From Macrobrachium rosenbergii (Eukaryota > Arthropoda > Malacostraca > Decapoda > Palaemonidae), in NCBI RefSeq assembly GCF_040412425.1, contig NC_089795.1, positions 83,901,163 through 83,965,162 on the forward strand: 64,000 nucleotides of DNA. The letters run 5' to 3'. Below are positions 12,701 through 24,429 of the stretch, piece after piece; within the stretch, counting starts at the first letter, position 1; each line of letters opens with the position of its first letter. The translations under genes were made by a program, and so were the position numbers. The notes beneath the pieces were generated by a model that ran no database searches, was not told the DNA's origin, and saw only the letters and a program-made list of their open reading frames with translations.

Positions 12701-15700
12701 TTCCGCCCTTCTTGGCGTCTCCAGATGTCCGGGCGGCTCCTCTTCGGTCAGTCATCGGTGGTGTGGCGGGTTGGGTGGCGGCGGCCAGCAACTGCTGGTC
12801 GCTCGCCCTTCCCGCCCGCTGCTGGCGTCTCCAGATGTCGGCGGCGGCTCCTCTTGGTCGGTCGTACCCGGTGGTGTGTGGTCGGGTGGAAGCGGCCAGC
12901 CCCAACTGCTGGTGCTTCGCCCTTCCGCCGCTTTGGCGTCTCCAGATGTCGCGGCTCCTCTTGGCTCGGTCATTATCGGTGGTGTAGCAGGTGGGTGGGC
13001 GGCCAGCAGCCCCCAACTGCTGGTGGCGCCCTTCCCGCCCGTTGCGGCGTCTCCAGATGTCGGCGGCTCCTCTTGGCTCGGTCGGCCGCCGGTGGTGTGG
13101 CGGAGTCGGGTGGGCGGCCAGCAGCCCCAACTGCTGGTCGCTCGCCCCTTCCCGCCCGTTGCCAACGTCTCCAGATGTCGTGGCGGCTCCTCTTGGCTCG
13201 GTCGTCCGGTGGTGTGTGGTCGGTGAAGCGACAGCAGCCCCCAACTGCTGGTCGCTCGCCCTTCCCGCCCTTTGCGGCGTCTCCCAGATGTCGCGGCTCC
13301 TCTTGTCGATCGTATCGGTGGTGTGGCAGGTCGGGTGGAGTGGCCAGCAGCCCCCAACTGCTGGTCTCTGGCCCTTCCCGCCGATGCGGCGTCTCCAGAT
13401 CGGCGGCGGCTCCTCTTGGCTCGGGGCCGTATCGGTGGTGTGGCGGTGGGTGGACGACCAGCAGCCCCAACTGCTGGTCGCTCGCCCTTCCGCCCATTCG
13501 TAGCGTCTCAGATGTCGGCGGCGGCTCCTCTTGGCTCTTCGTATCGGTGGTGTGGCGGGTGGTGGAAGCGGCAGCCCCAACTGCTGATAGCTCGCCTTCC
13601 CCCGCCCCTGGCGATCTCCAGATGTCGGCGGCAGCTCCTCTTGGCTTTCGATCGTATCGGTGGTGTGGCGGAGTCGGGTGGGCGGCCAGCAGCCCCCAAC
13701 TGCTGGTCGCTCACCCTTCCGCCCGTTCGCGTCTCCAGATGTCGGCGGCTCCTCTTGGCTCGGTCGTGTCGGTGGTGTGGCGGGTCGGGTGGGCGGCCAG
13801 CAGCCCCCAACTGCTGGTCTTCGCCCTTCCGCCCTTTGCGATCTCAGATGTCGTGGCGGCTCCTCTTGGCTCGGTCGTATCGGTTGTGTGGGTCGGGTGG
13901 TGGGCGGCCAGCCAACTGCTGGTCGCTCGCCCTTCCGCCCGTTGCGCGTCTCCAGATGTCGGCTCCTCTTGGCTCGATCATTATCGGTGGTGTGGCGGGT
14001 CGGTGGAGGCGACCAGCGTTTTAACTGCTGGTGCTCGCCCTTCCGCCCTTCTGGCGTCTCCAGATGTGGCGGCTCCTGTTAGGCCGGTTGTATCGGTGGT
14101 GTAGGCGGGTCAGGTGGAGCGGTAGCAGCCCCCAACTGCTGGTCGCTGCGCCCTTCCCGCCCGTTGCGATCGTCTCAGATGTCGGCGGCTCTTGGCTCGA
14201 TCATTATGGGATTGTGGTGTGGCGGGTCGGGTGGAGGCGGCCAGCAGCCCCAACTGCTGGTGCGCTGCGCCCTTCCGCCCCTTTGCGGCGTCTCCAGTGT
14301 GTCGACGGCTCTTGGCTTCGGTCGTGCAACCGGTGGTGTGGCGGGTTGGGTGGGCGACCAGGAGCCCCCAACTGCTGGTCCTCGTTCGCGGCGCCCTTCC
14401 TCTTGGCTCGATGCCGTTGCCCGGCGGGTCGACCAACAGCCCCCAGGTATCGCTTGGCTCCTCCAGATGTCGGCGGCGGCTCCTGGCTCCGGTCATGTAT
14501 CGGTGGTGTGGCGGTCAGGTGGAAGCGGCCAAGCCTTTAACTGCTGGTGCGCTCGCCCTTCCCGCCGTTGCGGCGTCTCCAGATGTCGTGGCGGCTCCTG
14601 GCTCGGTCATGCTCCGTGTGGTGTGGCGGGTCGGGTGGGGCGACCAGCCAGCCTAACTGCTGGTCTCGCCCTTCCCGCCCGTTCGCGCGTCTCAGATATC
14701 GGCGGCTCCTCTTGGCTTTCGGTCGTATCGGTGGTGTGGCGGGTTGGGTGGGCGACCGGCAGCCCCCAACTGCTGGTCGCTCGCCCTTCCCGCCTGTTCG
14801 CGGCGTCGGAATGTCGGCGGCTCCTCTTCTTTCGTCATGTCGGTGGTGTGGCCCGGGTTGGGTGGAGGCGGCCAGCAGCTAACACTGGTAACCGCCCTTC
14901 CGCCCGTTGCGTGTCCAGTTGTCGGCTCCTCTTGGCTCGATACCGTATCGGTGGTGTGGCGGGTCGGTGGAGCGGCCAGCAGCCCCCAACTGCTGGTCGC
15001 CGCCTCTTCCGCCCTTCCCGCCCAGATGTCGCTCCTCTTGGCTCGGTCAGATGTTGGCGGTCGGCGGCTCTGGTCGCTCACCCTTCCTGCCCGCTGCGCG
15101 TCGATGTGGGCGGCGGCTCCTCTTGGTGGTGGGTCGGGTGGAGCGGCCAGCAGCCCCCAACTGCTGGTCGCTCGCCCTTCCCGCCTGTTGCGCTGCGTCT
15201 CCAGATGTCGGCGCGGCTCCTCTTGGCTCGGCCGTTATCGGTGGTGTGGCGGGTCGGGTGGAGCGGCCAGCAGCCCCCAACTGCTGGTCGCTCGCCCTTC
15301 CGCCCGTTGGCGTCTCCAGATGTTGGCGGCTCCTCTTGGCTCGATCGTATCGGTGGTGTGGCGGGTCGGGTGGAGCGGCCAGCAGCCCCCAACTGCTGGT
15401 CGCTCGCCCTTCCCGCCATTGCGCGTCTCCAGATGTCTCGGCGGCTCCTCTTGGCTCGGTCGATCGGTGGTGTGGCGGGTCGGGTGGGCGGCCAGCAGCC
15501 CCCAACTGCTGGTCGCTTCGCCCTTCCCACCTGTTGCGCATTTCCAGATGTCGGCGGCGGCTCCTCTTGGCTCGGTCATATCGGTGGTGTGGCGGGTCGG
15601 GTGGAGCGCCAGCAGCCCCCAACTGCTGGTCGCCGCCCTTCCCGCCCGCTGCGCGTCTCCAGATGTTGGCGGCGGCTCCTCTTGGCTCGGTCGTGGGTGG

Positions 15701-18700
15701 TGTGGCGGGTCGGGTGGAGCGCCAGCAGCCCCAACTGCTGGTCGCTCGCCCTTCCCGCCCGTTGCGCGTCTCCAGATGTCGGCGGCGCTCCTCTTGGCTC
15801 CGGTCGTGCCGGTGGTGTGGCGGGTCGGGTGGAGCGGCCAGCAGCCCCCAACTGCTGGTCGCCGCCCTTCCCGCCTGTTGCGCGTCTCCAGATGTCGGCG
15901 GCGGCTCCTCTTGGCTCGGTCGTATCGGTGGTGTGGCGGGTTGGGTGGAGCGGCCAGCAGCCCCCCAACTGCTGGTCGCTCGCCCTTCCCGCCCGTTGCG
16001 CGTCTCCAGATGTTGGCGGCGGCTCCTCTTGGCTCGGTCGTATCGGTGGTGTGGCGGGTCGGGTGGAGCGGCCAGCAGCCCCCCAACTGCTGGTCGCTCG
16101 CCCTTCCCGCCCTTTGCGCGTCTCCAGATGTCGGCGGCGGCTCCTCTTGGCTCGGTCGTATCGGTGGTGTGGCGGGTCGGGTGGAGCGGCCAGCAGCCCC
16201 CCAACTGCTGGTCGCTCGCCCTTCCCGCCCGTTGCGCGTCTCCAGATGTCGGCGGCGGCTCCTCTTGGCTCGGTCGTATCGGTGGTGTGGCGGGTTGGGT
16301 GGAGCGGCCAGCAGCCCCCCAACTGCTGGTCGCTCGCCCTTCCCGCCGTTGGCGTCTCCAGATGTCGGCGCGGCTCCTCTTGGCTCGGTCGTATCGGTGG
16401 TGTGGCGGGTTGGGTGGAGCGGCCAGCAGCCCCAACTGCTGGTCGCTCGCCCTTCCCGCCCGCCGTTCAAATGTCGGCGTCTCCATTTGTCGGGTGGTGT
16501 GGCGGCTCCTCTTGGCTCGCTCGCCCTTCCCGTGATGTCGGCGGCAGCTCGGTGGTGTGGCGGGTCGGGTGGAGCGGCCAGCAGCCCCCAACTGCTGGTC
16601 GCTCGCCCTTCCCGCCCGTTGCGCGTCTCCAGATGTCGGCGGCGGCTCCTCTTGGCTCGGTCGTATCGGTGGTGTGGCGGGTCGGGTGGAGCGGCCAGCA
16701 GCCCCAACTGCTGGTCGCTCGCCCTTCCGCCCTTGCGGCGTCTCCAGATGTCGGCGGCGGCTCCTCTTGGCTCGGTCGTATCGGTGGTGTGGCAGGTCGG
16801 GTGGAGCGGCCAGCAGCCCCCCAACTGCTGGTCGCTCGCCCTTCCCCCGTTGGCCTCAGATGTCGCGGCGGCTCCTCTTGGCTCGTCGTATCGGTGGTGT
16901 GGCGGGTTGGGTGGGCGGCCAGCAGCCCCCCAACTGCTGGTCGCTCGCCCTTCCCGCCCGTTGCGTGTCTGCAAATGTCGGCAGCGGCTCCTCTTGGCTC
17001 GGTCGTATCGGTGGTGTGGCGGGTTGGGTGGAGCGGCCAGCAGCCCCCCAACTGCTGGTCGCTCGCCCTTCCCGCCCGTTCTGCCTCCAGATGTCGGCGG
17101 CTCCTCTTGGCTCGATCGTATCGGTGGTGTGGCGGGTCGGGTGGAGCGGCCAGCAGCCCCCAACTGCTGGTCGCCGCCTTCCCGCCCGTTGCACGTCTCC
17201 AGATGTCGGCGGCTCCTCTTGGCTCGGTCGTGATCGGTGGTGTGGCGGGTCGGGTGGAGCGGCCAGCAGCCCCCCAACTGCTGGTCGCTCGCCCTTCCCG
17301 CCCGTTGCGCGTCTCTAGATGTCGGCGGCAGCTCCTCTCGGCTCGGTCGTATCGGTTGTGTGGCGGTTTGGGTGGAGCGGCCAGCAGCCCCCCAACTGCT
17401 GGTCGCTCGCCCTTCCCGCCCGTTGCGCGTCTCCAGGTGTCGGCGGCGGCTCCTCTTGGCTCGATCGTATCGGTGGTGTGGCAGGTCGGGTGGAGCGGCC
17501 AGCAGCCCCAACTGCTGGTCGCTCGCCCTTCCCGCCCGTTGCGGCGTCTCCAGATGTCGGCGGCGGCTCCTCTTGGCTTTCGGTCGTGCTCGGGTGGTGT
17601 GGCGGGTCGGGTGGAGCGGCCAGCAGCCCCCAACTGCTGGTCGCTTCGCCCTTCCCGCCCAGTTGCGCGTCTCCAGATGTCGGCGGCTCCTCTTGGCTCG
17701 GTCGTGATCGGTGGTGTGGCGGTCGGGTGGAGCGGCCAGCAGCCCCCAACTGCTGGTCGCTCGCCCTTCCCGCCGTTGCGTGTCTCCAGATGTCGGCGGC
17801 GGCTCCTCTTGGCTCGGTCGTTCGGTGGTGTGGCGGGTTGGGTGGAGCGGCCAGCAGCCCCAACTGCTGGTCGCCGCCCTTCCCGCCCGTTGCGGCGTCT
17901 CCAGTTGTCGGCGGCGGCTCCTCTTGGCTCGGTCGTATCCGGTGGTGTGGCGGGTCGGGTGGAAGCCAGCAGCCCCCAACTGCTGGTCGCCGCCCTTCCC
18001 GCCCGTTGCGCCTCCAGATGTCGGCGGCGGCTCCTCTTGGCTCGGTCGTATCGGTGGTGGCGGGTCGGGTGGAGCGGCCAGCAGCCCCCAACTGCTGGTC
18101 GCTCAAGCCCTTCCCGCCCGTTGCGCGTCTCCAGATGTCGGCAGCGGCTCCTCTTAGCTCGGTCGTATCGGTGGTGTGGCGGGTTGGGTGGAGCGGCCAG
18201 CAGCCCCCAACTGCTGGTCGCCGCTTCGCCCTTCCCCCCGTTGCGCGTCTCCAGATGTCGGGCGGCTCCTCTTAGCTCGGATGCGTATCGGTGGTGTGGC
18301 GGGTCGGGTGGAGCGGCCAGCAGCCCCCAACTGCTGGTCGCCGCCCTTCCCGCCCGTTGCGCGTCTCCAGATGTTGGCAGCAGCTCCTCTTGGCTCGGGT
18401 CGCATATCGGTGGTGTGGCGGTCGGGTGGGCGGCCAGCAGCCCCCAACTGCTGGTCGCCGCCCCCACCCTTGCGCCGTCCAGATGTCTCCCGGCGGCGGC
18501 TCCTCTTGGCTCGGTCGTATCGGTGGTGTGGCGGGTCGGGTGGAGCGGCCAGCAGCCCCAACTGCTGGTCGCCGCCCTTCCCACCTGTTGCGCGTCTCCA
18601 GATGTCGGCGGCGGCTCCTCTTTGGCTTGGTCGTATCGGTGGTGTGGCGGGTTGGGTGGAGCGGCCAGCAGCCCCAACTGCTGGTCGCTCGCCCTTCCCT

Positions 18701-19770
18701 GCCCGTTGCGCGTCTCCAGATGTCGTCGGCGCTCCTCTTGGCTCGTCGTATCGGTGGTGTGGCGGGTTGGGTGGGCGGCCAGCAGCCCCCAACTGCTGGT
18801 CGCTCGCCCTTCCCGCCGTTGCGCGTCTCAGATGTCGGCGGCTCCTCTTGGCTTGGTCGTATCGGTGGTGTGGCGGGTCGGGTGGAGCGCCAGCAGCCCC
18901 CAACTGCTGGTCGCTCGCCCTTCCCGCCGTTGCGCGTCTCCAGATGTCGGGCGGCAGCTCCTCTTGGCTCGATGCGTATCGGTGGTGTGGCGGTCGGGTG
19001 GAGCGGCCAGCAGCCCCCTGCTGATGCTGGTCGCCCTTCTTTCCCGTTGCGCGTCTCCAGATGTCGGCGGCTCCTCTTGGCTCGGTCGTATCGGTGGTGT
19101 GGCGGGTCGGGTGGAGCGCCAGCAGCCCCCAACTGCTGGTCGCTCGCCCTTCCCGCCACTGCGCGCCTCCAGATGTCGGGCGGCGGCTCCTCTTGGCAGG
19201 TCGTATCGGTGGTGTGGCGGTCGGGTGGAGCGGCCAGCAGCCCCAACTGCTGGTCGCTCGCCCTTCCGCCGCTGCGGCGTCTCCAGATGTCGGCGGCGGC
19301 TCCTCTTGGCTTGGTCGTGGGTGTGGCGGGTGGGTGGAGCGCCCAGCAGCCCCCAACTGCTGGTCGCTCGCCCTTCCCGCCGTTGAGCGTCTCCAGATGT
19401 CGGCGGCGGCTCCTCTTGGCTCGGTCATTATCGGTGGTGTGGCGGGTCGGGTGGAGCGCCAGCAGCCCCCAACTGCTGGTCGCTCGCCCTTCCCGCCCGT
19501 TGCGCATCTGCAAATGTCGGCGGCGGCTCCTCTTGGCTCGGCCGTATCGGTGGTGTGGCGGGTTGGGTGGAGTGGCCAGCAGCCCCCAACTGCTGGTCGC
19601 CGCCCTTCCGCCGTTGCCGTTTCCAGTTGTCGGCGGCGGCTCCTCTTGGCTCGGTCGTATCGGTGGTGTGGCGGGTTGGGTGGAGCGGCCAGCAGCCCCC
19701 CAACTGCTGGTCGCTCGCCCTTCCCGCCCGTTGCGTGTCTCAGGGTGTCGTCGGCGGCTCATCTCGGCTC

Positions 19771-20618
19771 AGACAAATAGAAAAATATGGGTTTGAAACA
19801 AGGGTGAGGAAAAAAAATTCAGAAATGAATAGGAACACTTCAAGTACTCACAAAATCTTGCATACTCTTACACCCACCCTCCCTCCCTCCTACCTACCTA
19901 TCCCTACCCTCTCCCTCCTTCCTACCTACCTATCCACCCCCTCACATACACCCCCTTGCATACACACAAACAATTGAGCGCGCTCACATACCACTCACTC
20001 ACATACACATTTACACATACTTGCACAGGAAACTCTACGTCCATGCTCACTATTGCCCTCTTAATTGGAGTGGGATACTCGCGTCAATACACACTTGGGA
20101 GTGCGCCGTGTGGGTCCGCTAATGACGCTGGTGATTAGCCGACGAGAGTCAGCACGCCCGAACGCTTGTTACAGCGCCGTATTTAGTCCGTTAGGGGCGT
20201 GGAGTAGTTCATGGAGCCAAGACTAAGTCGCCGTCTGAGTGCGCTAATGGCTCCGGGAACCACTCCTGGTCACCACTTTAAGAGGGGCAAAATAATGAGC
20301 AGGAGCAAAGTTAGTGCTGCTTGATTCCTGAGGATCGTGTTCCCTTCTTTCTGCTTCTCTTATCCACGGGATCTCTGGCATTTTGGCACTGGCAAACCCC
20401 AACCTTGTTTCCTGGACTGCAACTTTCAAGTGCGTCGACCCTGTGCTTAACAACTCTTGGTGGTTGATGTATACCTTAGTTTTCGAATATGCCCTCTGGT
20501 GATTTCTGAAGACGGGTAGGAGGAGGAAAAAGATTCAGGCTTCAAGTCCAGCTTCGAGGAGCTTCACAGGACCTCTTGTTAGTGTTATATGTGAAGGATC
20601 TTGGCCCCGAATCCAGCT
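19771..20618. other. Spacer right of the array: C/T-rich low complexity, no gene
   Basis: The array ends near 'ggctcatctcggctcaga'. At 19868-19970 there is a pyrimidine-rich tract (cctacctacctatcc repeats) followed by ACAC-type sequence. 20090-20290 has higher GC content (gcgccgtgtgggtccgctaa) with no frame or family recognised. Confidence 0.6.
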
Positions 20619-20639
20619 TCATGGGGGCTTCAGAAGACC

Positions 20640-21240
20640 TCGCGTTAGTATAGTAATAAACTGAAGACGTGAAGGATTCTGGCTGAGAGAGAGAGAGGGA
20701 GTCAGGTGGCCTGATGCGTCTTCTCCACTGTCTTCTATCAAGGCATCATCCTCCACCAAACCTCTTCTCTCCCTATCTTCCTTCACTTTATCTCGCCACC
20801 TAATTCTCCGTCTTCCTCTCGATCTTCTTCCTCTAACAGGTTCTCTAAAGACTCCTGCCACTCTCCAGCCCTTCTCTGTAGGTCCTCCTCATCCTCAGCA
20901 ATAATGACCAGATCAACAGCGTAGAACAATTCCCACAGCACTTCATTCCTGATCTTAACACATCCATGACCAGCACAAACAAAAATGGTGTAATCCAACA
21001 CTAACTTCAAAGTTTTTCGTTTCCCCAATTGATCATATTACTTTTGCGCTCGTTCCCTTTTCTGGGCCTTTACTCTTCCTCTTTCTCCAGGCCTATAAAT
21101 GCACCATAAATCTCCTGGCTTCACCTCCAGCCTCTTTTCCTGTAGCTTTCTTACTATGAAGATGCCCTCCACCGTCCCTCTTCCTCTCACGAATCCATAC
21201 TGCTGTTTCCCGACTTTACAATTTCTCTTCATCTCTCATC
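20640..21240 (-). pseudogene. Decayed non-LTR retrotransposon reverse transcriptase
   Basis: Read on the minus strand, three pieces line up in the order expected for a non-LTR reverse transcriptase. At 21232-21120 there is a finger-region motif (YGFVRGRGTVEGIFIV, RKLQEKRLE). At 20960-20850 there is IRNEVLWELFYAVDLVIIAE, the YADD catalytic box with one Asp replaced by Val. At 20850-20700 there is the usual C-terminal tail (GRRRIRWRDKVKEDRERRG). The palm segment between finger and YADD is mostly deleted, and frames change between pieces. The clade is not assigned. It cannot be active. Confidence 0.8.
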
Positions 21241-21271
21241 CAGTATCCTCTCTAAAACTTTCAATCCATGC

Positions 21272-21426
21272 CCTGTTAGACTTGAGGTTTTTCGAGCGTC
21301 CTTTCGGCCCCCTAACTGCAACCCCTTTCATTAATTTTGCTGTACCTCCGTTCATATTTTCAGCTTTGAATGGCCTCATAAGTCCCAACGGTTGGCCTTT
21401 TGCCTAAATTTTATACTGAATTCAAT
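21272..21426 (-). repeat. Hairpin-ended dispersed repeat (DR1), fragment
   Basis: Inverse orientation: 'ctttcggccccctaactgcaa' ... 'gcctcataagtcccaacg' ... 'ggccttttgcctaaatttta'. The middle of the element (GAGAGGGTGGAAAG part) is deleted. Confidence 0.75.
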
Positions 21427-22360
21427 TCATCAGTGACTGCTTAGCTGAGCTTGTGCGACAGTAAAAGGCTAGAATAATTTCAGTTTTTATTTTATTTTTA
21501 TCAATTTTTCAAGAATTATATTTTTGAATTTCAAAACGAGGAGAAATAATGAGCATGGATTTGAAAATTGGACGATATATATAAAAAAGCCATTAGAGGA
21601 GAGAAGTACAATGTGATATTTTCTAAAAGTTTAAAAAGAAATGATATACACAGAAAACTTGAATGTCTCTGATTATAGAAAACTGATATTGAAGGGGTGA
21701 CTCACTCTCTCTCCTCAACAATGCATTATGTATGTATGTATGTATGTATGTATGTATGTATGTATGTATGTATATATATATAAATATATACTGTATATAT
21801 ACATATATATACATATGTATGTATAATGCATTTCATATGCTTATGTATGTATATTACGCGAAGACGCAAAAGCTCTCTCTCTCTCTCCATTTGCAGTGAC
21901 CTTTAAACTACTATAACTAGGCTATGCGTTTCCAATAATGTCTTGGGTATTATTTAATTTAAACCATTATTGCACGTAGGACTTGAAAATATAACTGTCC
22001 TATGTTTTAATCCTATCAATACTCTCATTTAGTAAGTTAATGCAGTGCTTTCAAACTGATATGATGCAGTAGGTAAGGGTTTCGTACCCTAGGTTAAGTA
22101 AGGGCATTTGCTAGAGAAACGAACGTCAAAAACGTTAAAAACACTCATTAAAACACAGTAAAATGGTATTTTCAAGTCCAAAACACAATAATGGTTTAGA
22201 GTAAGATTTTACCATGTCTGATTCTATAATGAAGCTTTACATAGAAAATTGGGTTTCGCATTCCCCGTCGACTCTACTAGGTGCCGTAATAACTCCTATT
22301 GAGCCTAAACAAAAGTTCTGGATGAGGTGTGTGGCAGACATTGGCTTTTTGGAATGGTAT
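21427..22360. other. AT-rich spacer with TATG microsatellite
   Basis: No gene. (TGTA)n/(TATG)n lies at about 21726-21832 with mixed AT tracts, and a short (CT)n at 21873-21888. The rest looks like unique AT-rich DNA. Confidence 0.7.
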
Positions 22361-22624
22361 GGAATGTAAAATTTAAGCCAAGCGCTGGGACCTGTGTGGT
22401 CAATTTAGAGCTGAAAGGGAAATTGAGAATAAAAAAGGATTTAAAGATGAAACAGGAGAAAAATCTCGCAGCTGCACTATGAAGCAATTGTTAGGAGAGG
22501 GTGGAAAGTAAGACGGAAGAAAGAGAATAGGAATGGAGGTACAGTAAAAGGAATGATTGGGGTTGCAGCTGGGTGTCCGAATAGACGCTGCAAAGAACAT
22601 TAAAGTAATGCCTACAGTGCATTC
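22361..22624 (+). repeat. Hairpin-ended dispersed repeat (DR1)
   Basis: Nearly full copy: 'aaatttaagccaagcgctgg', 'gaagcaattgttaggagagg', 'gtggaaagtaagacggaag', 'ggttgcagctgggtgtccg', 'aagtaatgcctacagtgca'. The terminal hairpin is cut after its first arm. Confidence 0.85.
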
Positions 22625-22769
22625 TTTACCAAATTGGTTAACCTATTACTAAACGCGAGAGTAAAATTAGGGACATCACGAAATTCGAGCTCGCAGTAGG
22701 CTTTAAAGAAACCCATCCTTGGTATGTCCTATATTCATTCTTTAGTACTATGATATTTCATAAGGGTTT

Positions 22770-23028
22770 GCCCCGTAGGTTCTTTGCTGCGTCCCTTCGA
22801 CCCCAGGCTGCAACCCCCTTTCATTCCTTTTACTTTACCTCTATTTATATCCTCTTTCTTCCATCTTACCTTCCACTCTCTCCTAACAGTTGTTTCATAG
22901 TGCAGCTGCTGCGAGGTTGCTCTGCCGTTAAACTTTTTCGAAACTTTCAACTCTCAATTTCCTTTTCAGTGCTGAATGACTTCAGAGGTCCCAGCGCTAG
23001 GCCTTTAGCCTAAGTTTTATTTTCCATA
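22770..23028 (-). repeat. Hairpin-ended dispersed repeat (DR1), inverted neighbour
   Basis: Same family as 22361-22624 but in opposite orientation, so the two form an inverted pair about 150 bp apart. Landmarks: 'ttctttgctgcgtcccttcg', 'ctctcctaacagttgtttca', 'gtcccagcgctaggccttta'. Confidence 0.85.
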
Positions 23029-23189
23029 TCATTCCAGTAAGGGTTTGGTTGGCAACCTGCCTTCTGTCACATGCCTAGACTTTGATCCCTTGAATATTAG
23101 ATTATGGAATTTGGCACAATTAATGAGCAATGGTCGTCCAGTAAACCAGAGACACTGGAATGTGGGGAAATTCTCATGGCCTTAAATTA

Positions 23190-23365
23190 GAGGCCAAATC
23201 AACTTACAATGTAGTTAAGTATATGAATTTAACCAGACCACTGAGCTGATTAACAACTCTCCTAGGAGCTGTTGAAGGATGAACTTACTTTACGTAGTGA
23301 AGCAGTAGTTTACCCCTAGCAACGAGACCTACAACTTATTGTGGGATCGAAACACATTATAATCC
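23190..23365 (-). repeat. tRNA-derived SINE, truncated copy
   Basis: Only the body is present (inverted): 'accagaccactgagctgatt', 'aacaactctcctaggagctg', 'agcaacgagacctacaactt'. The tRNA-like head is missing. Confidence 0.75.
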
Positions 23366-23477
23366 AAGTCAAATCCCGTACGCAGAAGATATCAAAAAGA
23401 TTACTGAAGCTCTGAGGAGAGAAAAAATAATCGAAAGTTTCTTGCGCATAAAAAATACGCATAAAAAGGCCCAAAAA

Positions 23478-24429
23478 TCTTTGACAAGGTGTACTACGCT
23501 CTCTCAAGGACAGCTTCTTACCCTCTACCAGAATTATAATGGAAACGGTCAAAGCCGAAGAAGAAAAACATTATCGTGAGAACTAAAATATAACAGTTAT
23601 CGTAACATTAAATGACCAGTTGTCACTAAACAACTTCCTTAACTTCACTGACGGAAGTTAAGGAAAGTATTAATGTGTAAAGTGACCGTTAGGTGCTCAA
23701 AAAAAAAAAAAAAAAAAAAAATGAAATTGCAGCAATCTTAGAATCCGAATGAAGAAAGAACGACACACCTACAAAAACAATTGCCAAATAGTAGTTTCTA
23801 AAATACTGAGAATTCACTGGTACTCGAACATGAAAATCGCGGAGTTGCATACCTGCTTCGTAAATATAAGTTCAATCTTAGAAGTTATTTAGTGAACTGG
23901 ACGCCCTCGCGTGACCTGACACGAATGTGAGCAAGAGTTTTTAGATGCTAAAGGCAATAGTTGATCACGATTTGGGCCGTTAGACTTGGAAATCTATTCT
24001 GGTCGTCATTCTTATTATTCAGATTTGAAATATTTTATATCAGTTATTATTTTATAATTAAAAATGAACTTCATCGTAGTCGTTAGTAAATATATTTTCT
24101 ATGGCTTTCTACAACTAAATAGAGTAGTAACCGAGGTTGTCAAAATTGTACATTTGTCATTATAAACTTTTAAACAACTTAAGAAAATCGTGGAAATGAG
24201 GTATTATGGAACCTTGCAACAGAATATATACGAGGCGTGTTGTCTGCAAGGGGTTCACAAAGTGCAACTTGTTCCCTTAGTATATATCAGCAGGTGGCGT
24301 CCATCTTTGTCAGGGAAGAATCCGTCAACAGTACTGAACTCACGTTCCTCGAATCACTCACCAATCGGGGATGGAAACTGGTAAACTTCTTTTAAGGGTG
24401 AAAGCCTTTCAAATCTTTGTTTAAACCAA
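23478..24429. other. Inner part of the right arm, no gene
   Basis: Mirror of about 4909-5843. It contains a poly-A run at about 23699-23720. A 64-codon open frame at 24190-24384 is not conserved as a frame in the left arm and matches no family known to me. Confidence 0.6.

Larger units (their letters stand above)
5844..19770 (+). repeat. 118-bp GC-rich satellite array, about 118 units
   Basis: The period is exactly 118 bp in the homogeneous part: the landmark ggtggtgtgg occurs at 16045, 16163 and 16281. Unit landmarks in order are GGCGGGTCGGGTGGAGCGG, CCAGCAGCCCCCAACTGCTGG (a hairpin), TCGCTCGCCCTTCCCGCCCG, TTGCGCGTCTCCAGATGTCGG, CGGCTCCTCTTGGCTCGG and TCGTATCGGTGGTGT. By hand I count 15 CpG per consensus unit and no stop codon in any of six frames. 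Units at 5844 to about 7450 and 8790-9740 are subtype A (aggtgtcgg, ccgtcctatcgg, ggcaggtc). Units after about 9740 are subtype B (agatgtcgg, cggtcgtatcgg, ggcgggtc). Units near 9.8-14.9 kb carry many single-base indels; 15-19.7 kb is the most uniform. The array fills most of the palindrome spacer. Long open frames on both strands are a by-product of the stop-free unit. Confidence 0.95.

Noticed and set aside
15235..18677. Minus-strand open frames of more than 700 codons
   Set aside because: Same cause: antisense shadows of the stop-free satellite.
14164..19386. A 1740-codon open frame in the array
   Set aside because: The unit is stop-free in all frames and 118 bp is not a multiple of three, so long frames arise on both strands and in several phases. 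No start context, domain or codon bias supports coding.
5844..19770. CRISPR-like or ribosomal spacer array
   Set aside because: The whole unit repeats with no unique spacers, and no rRNA-like sequence is seen near it.
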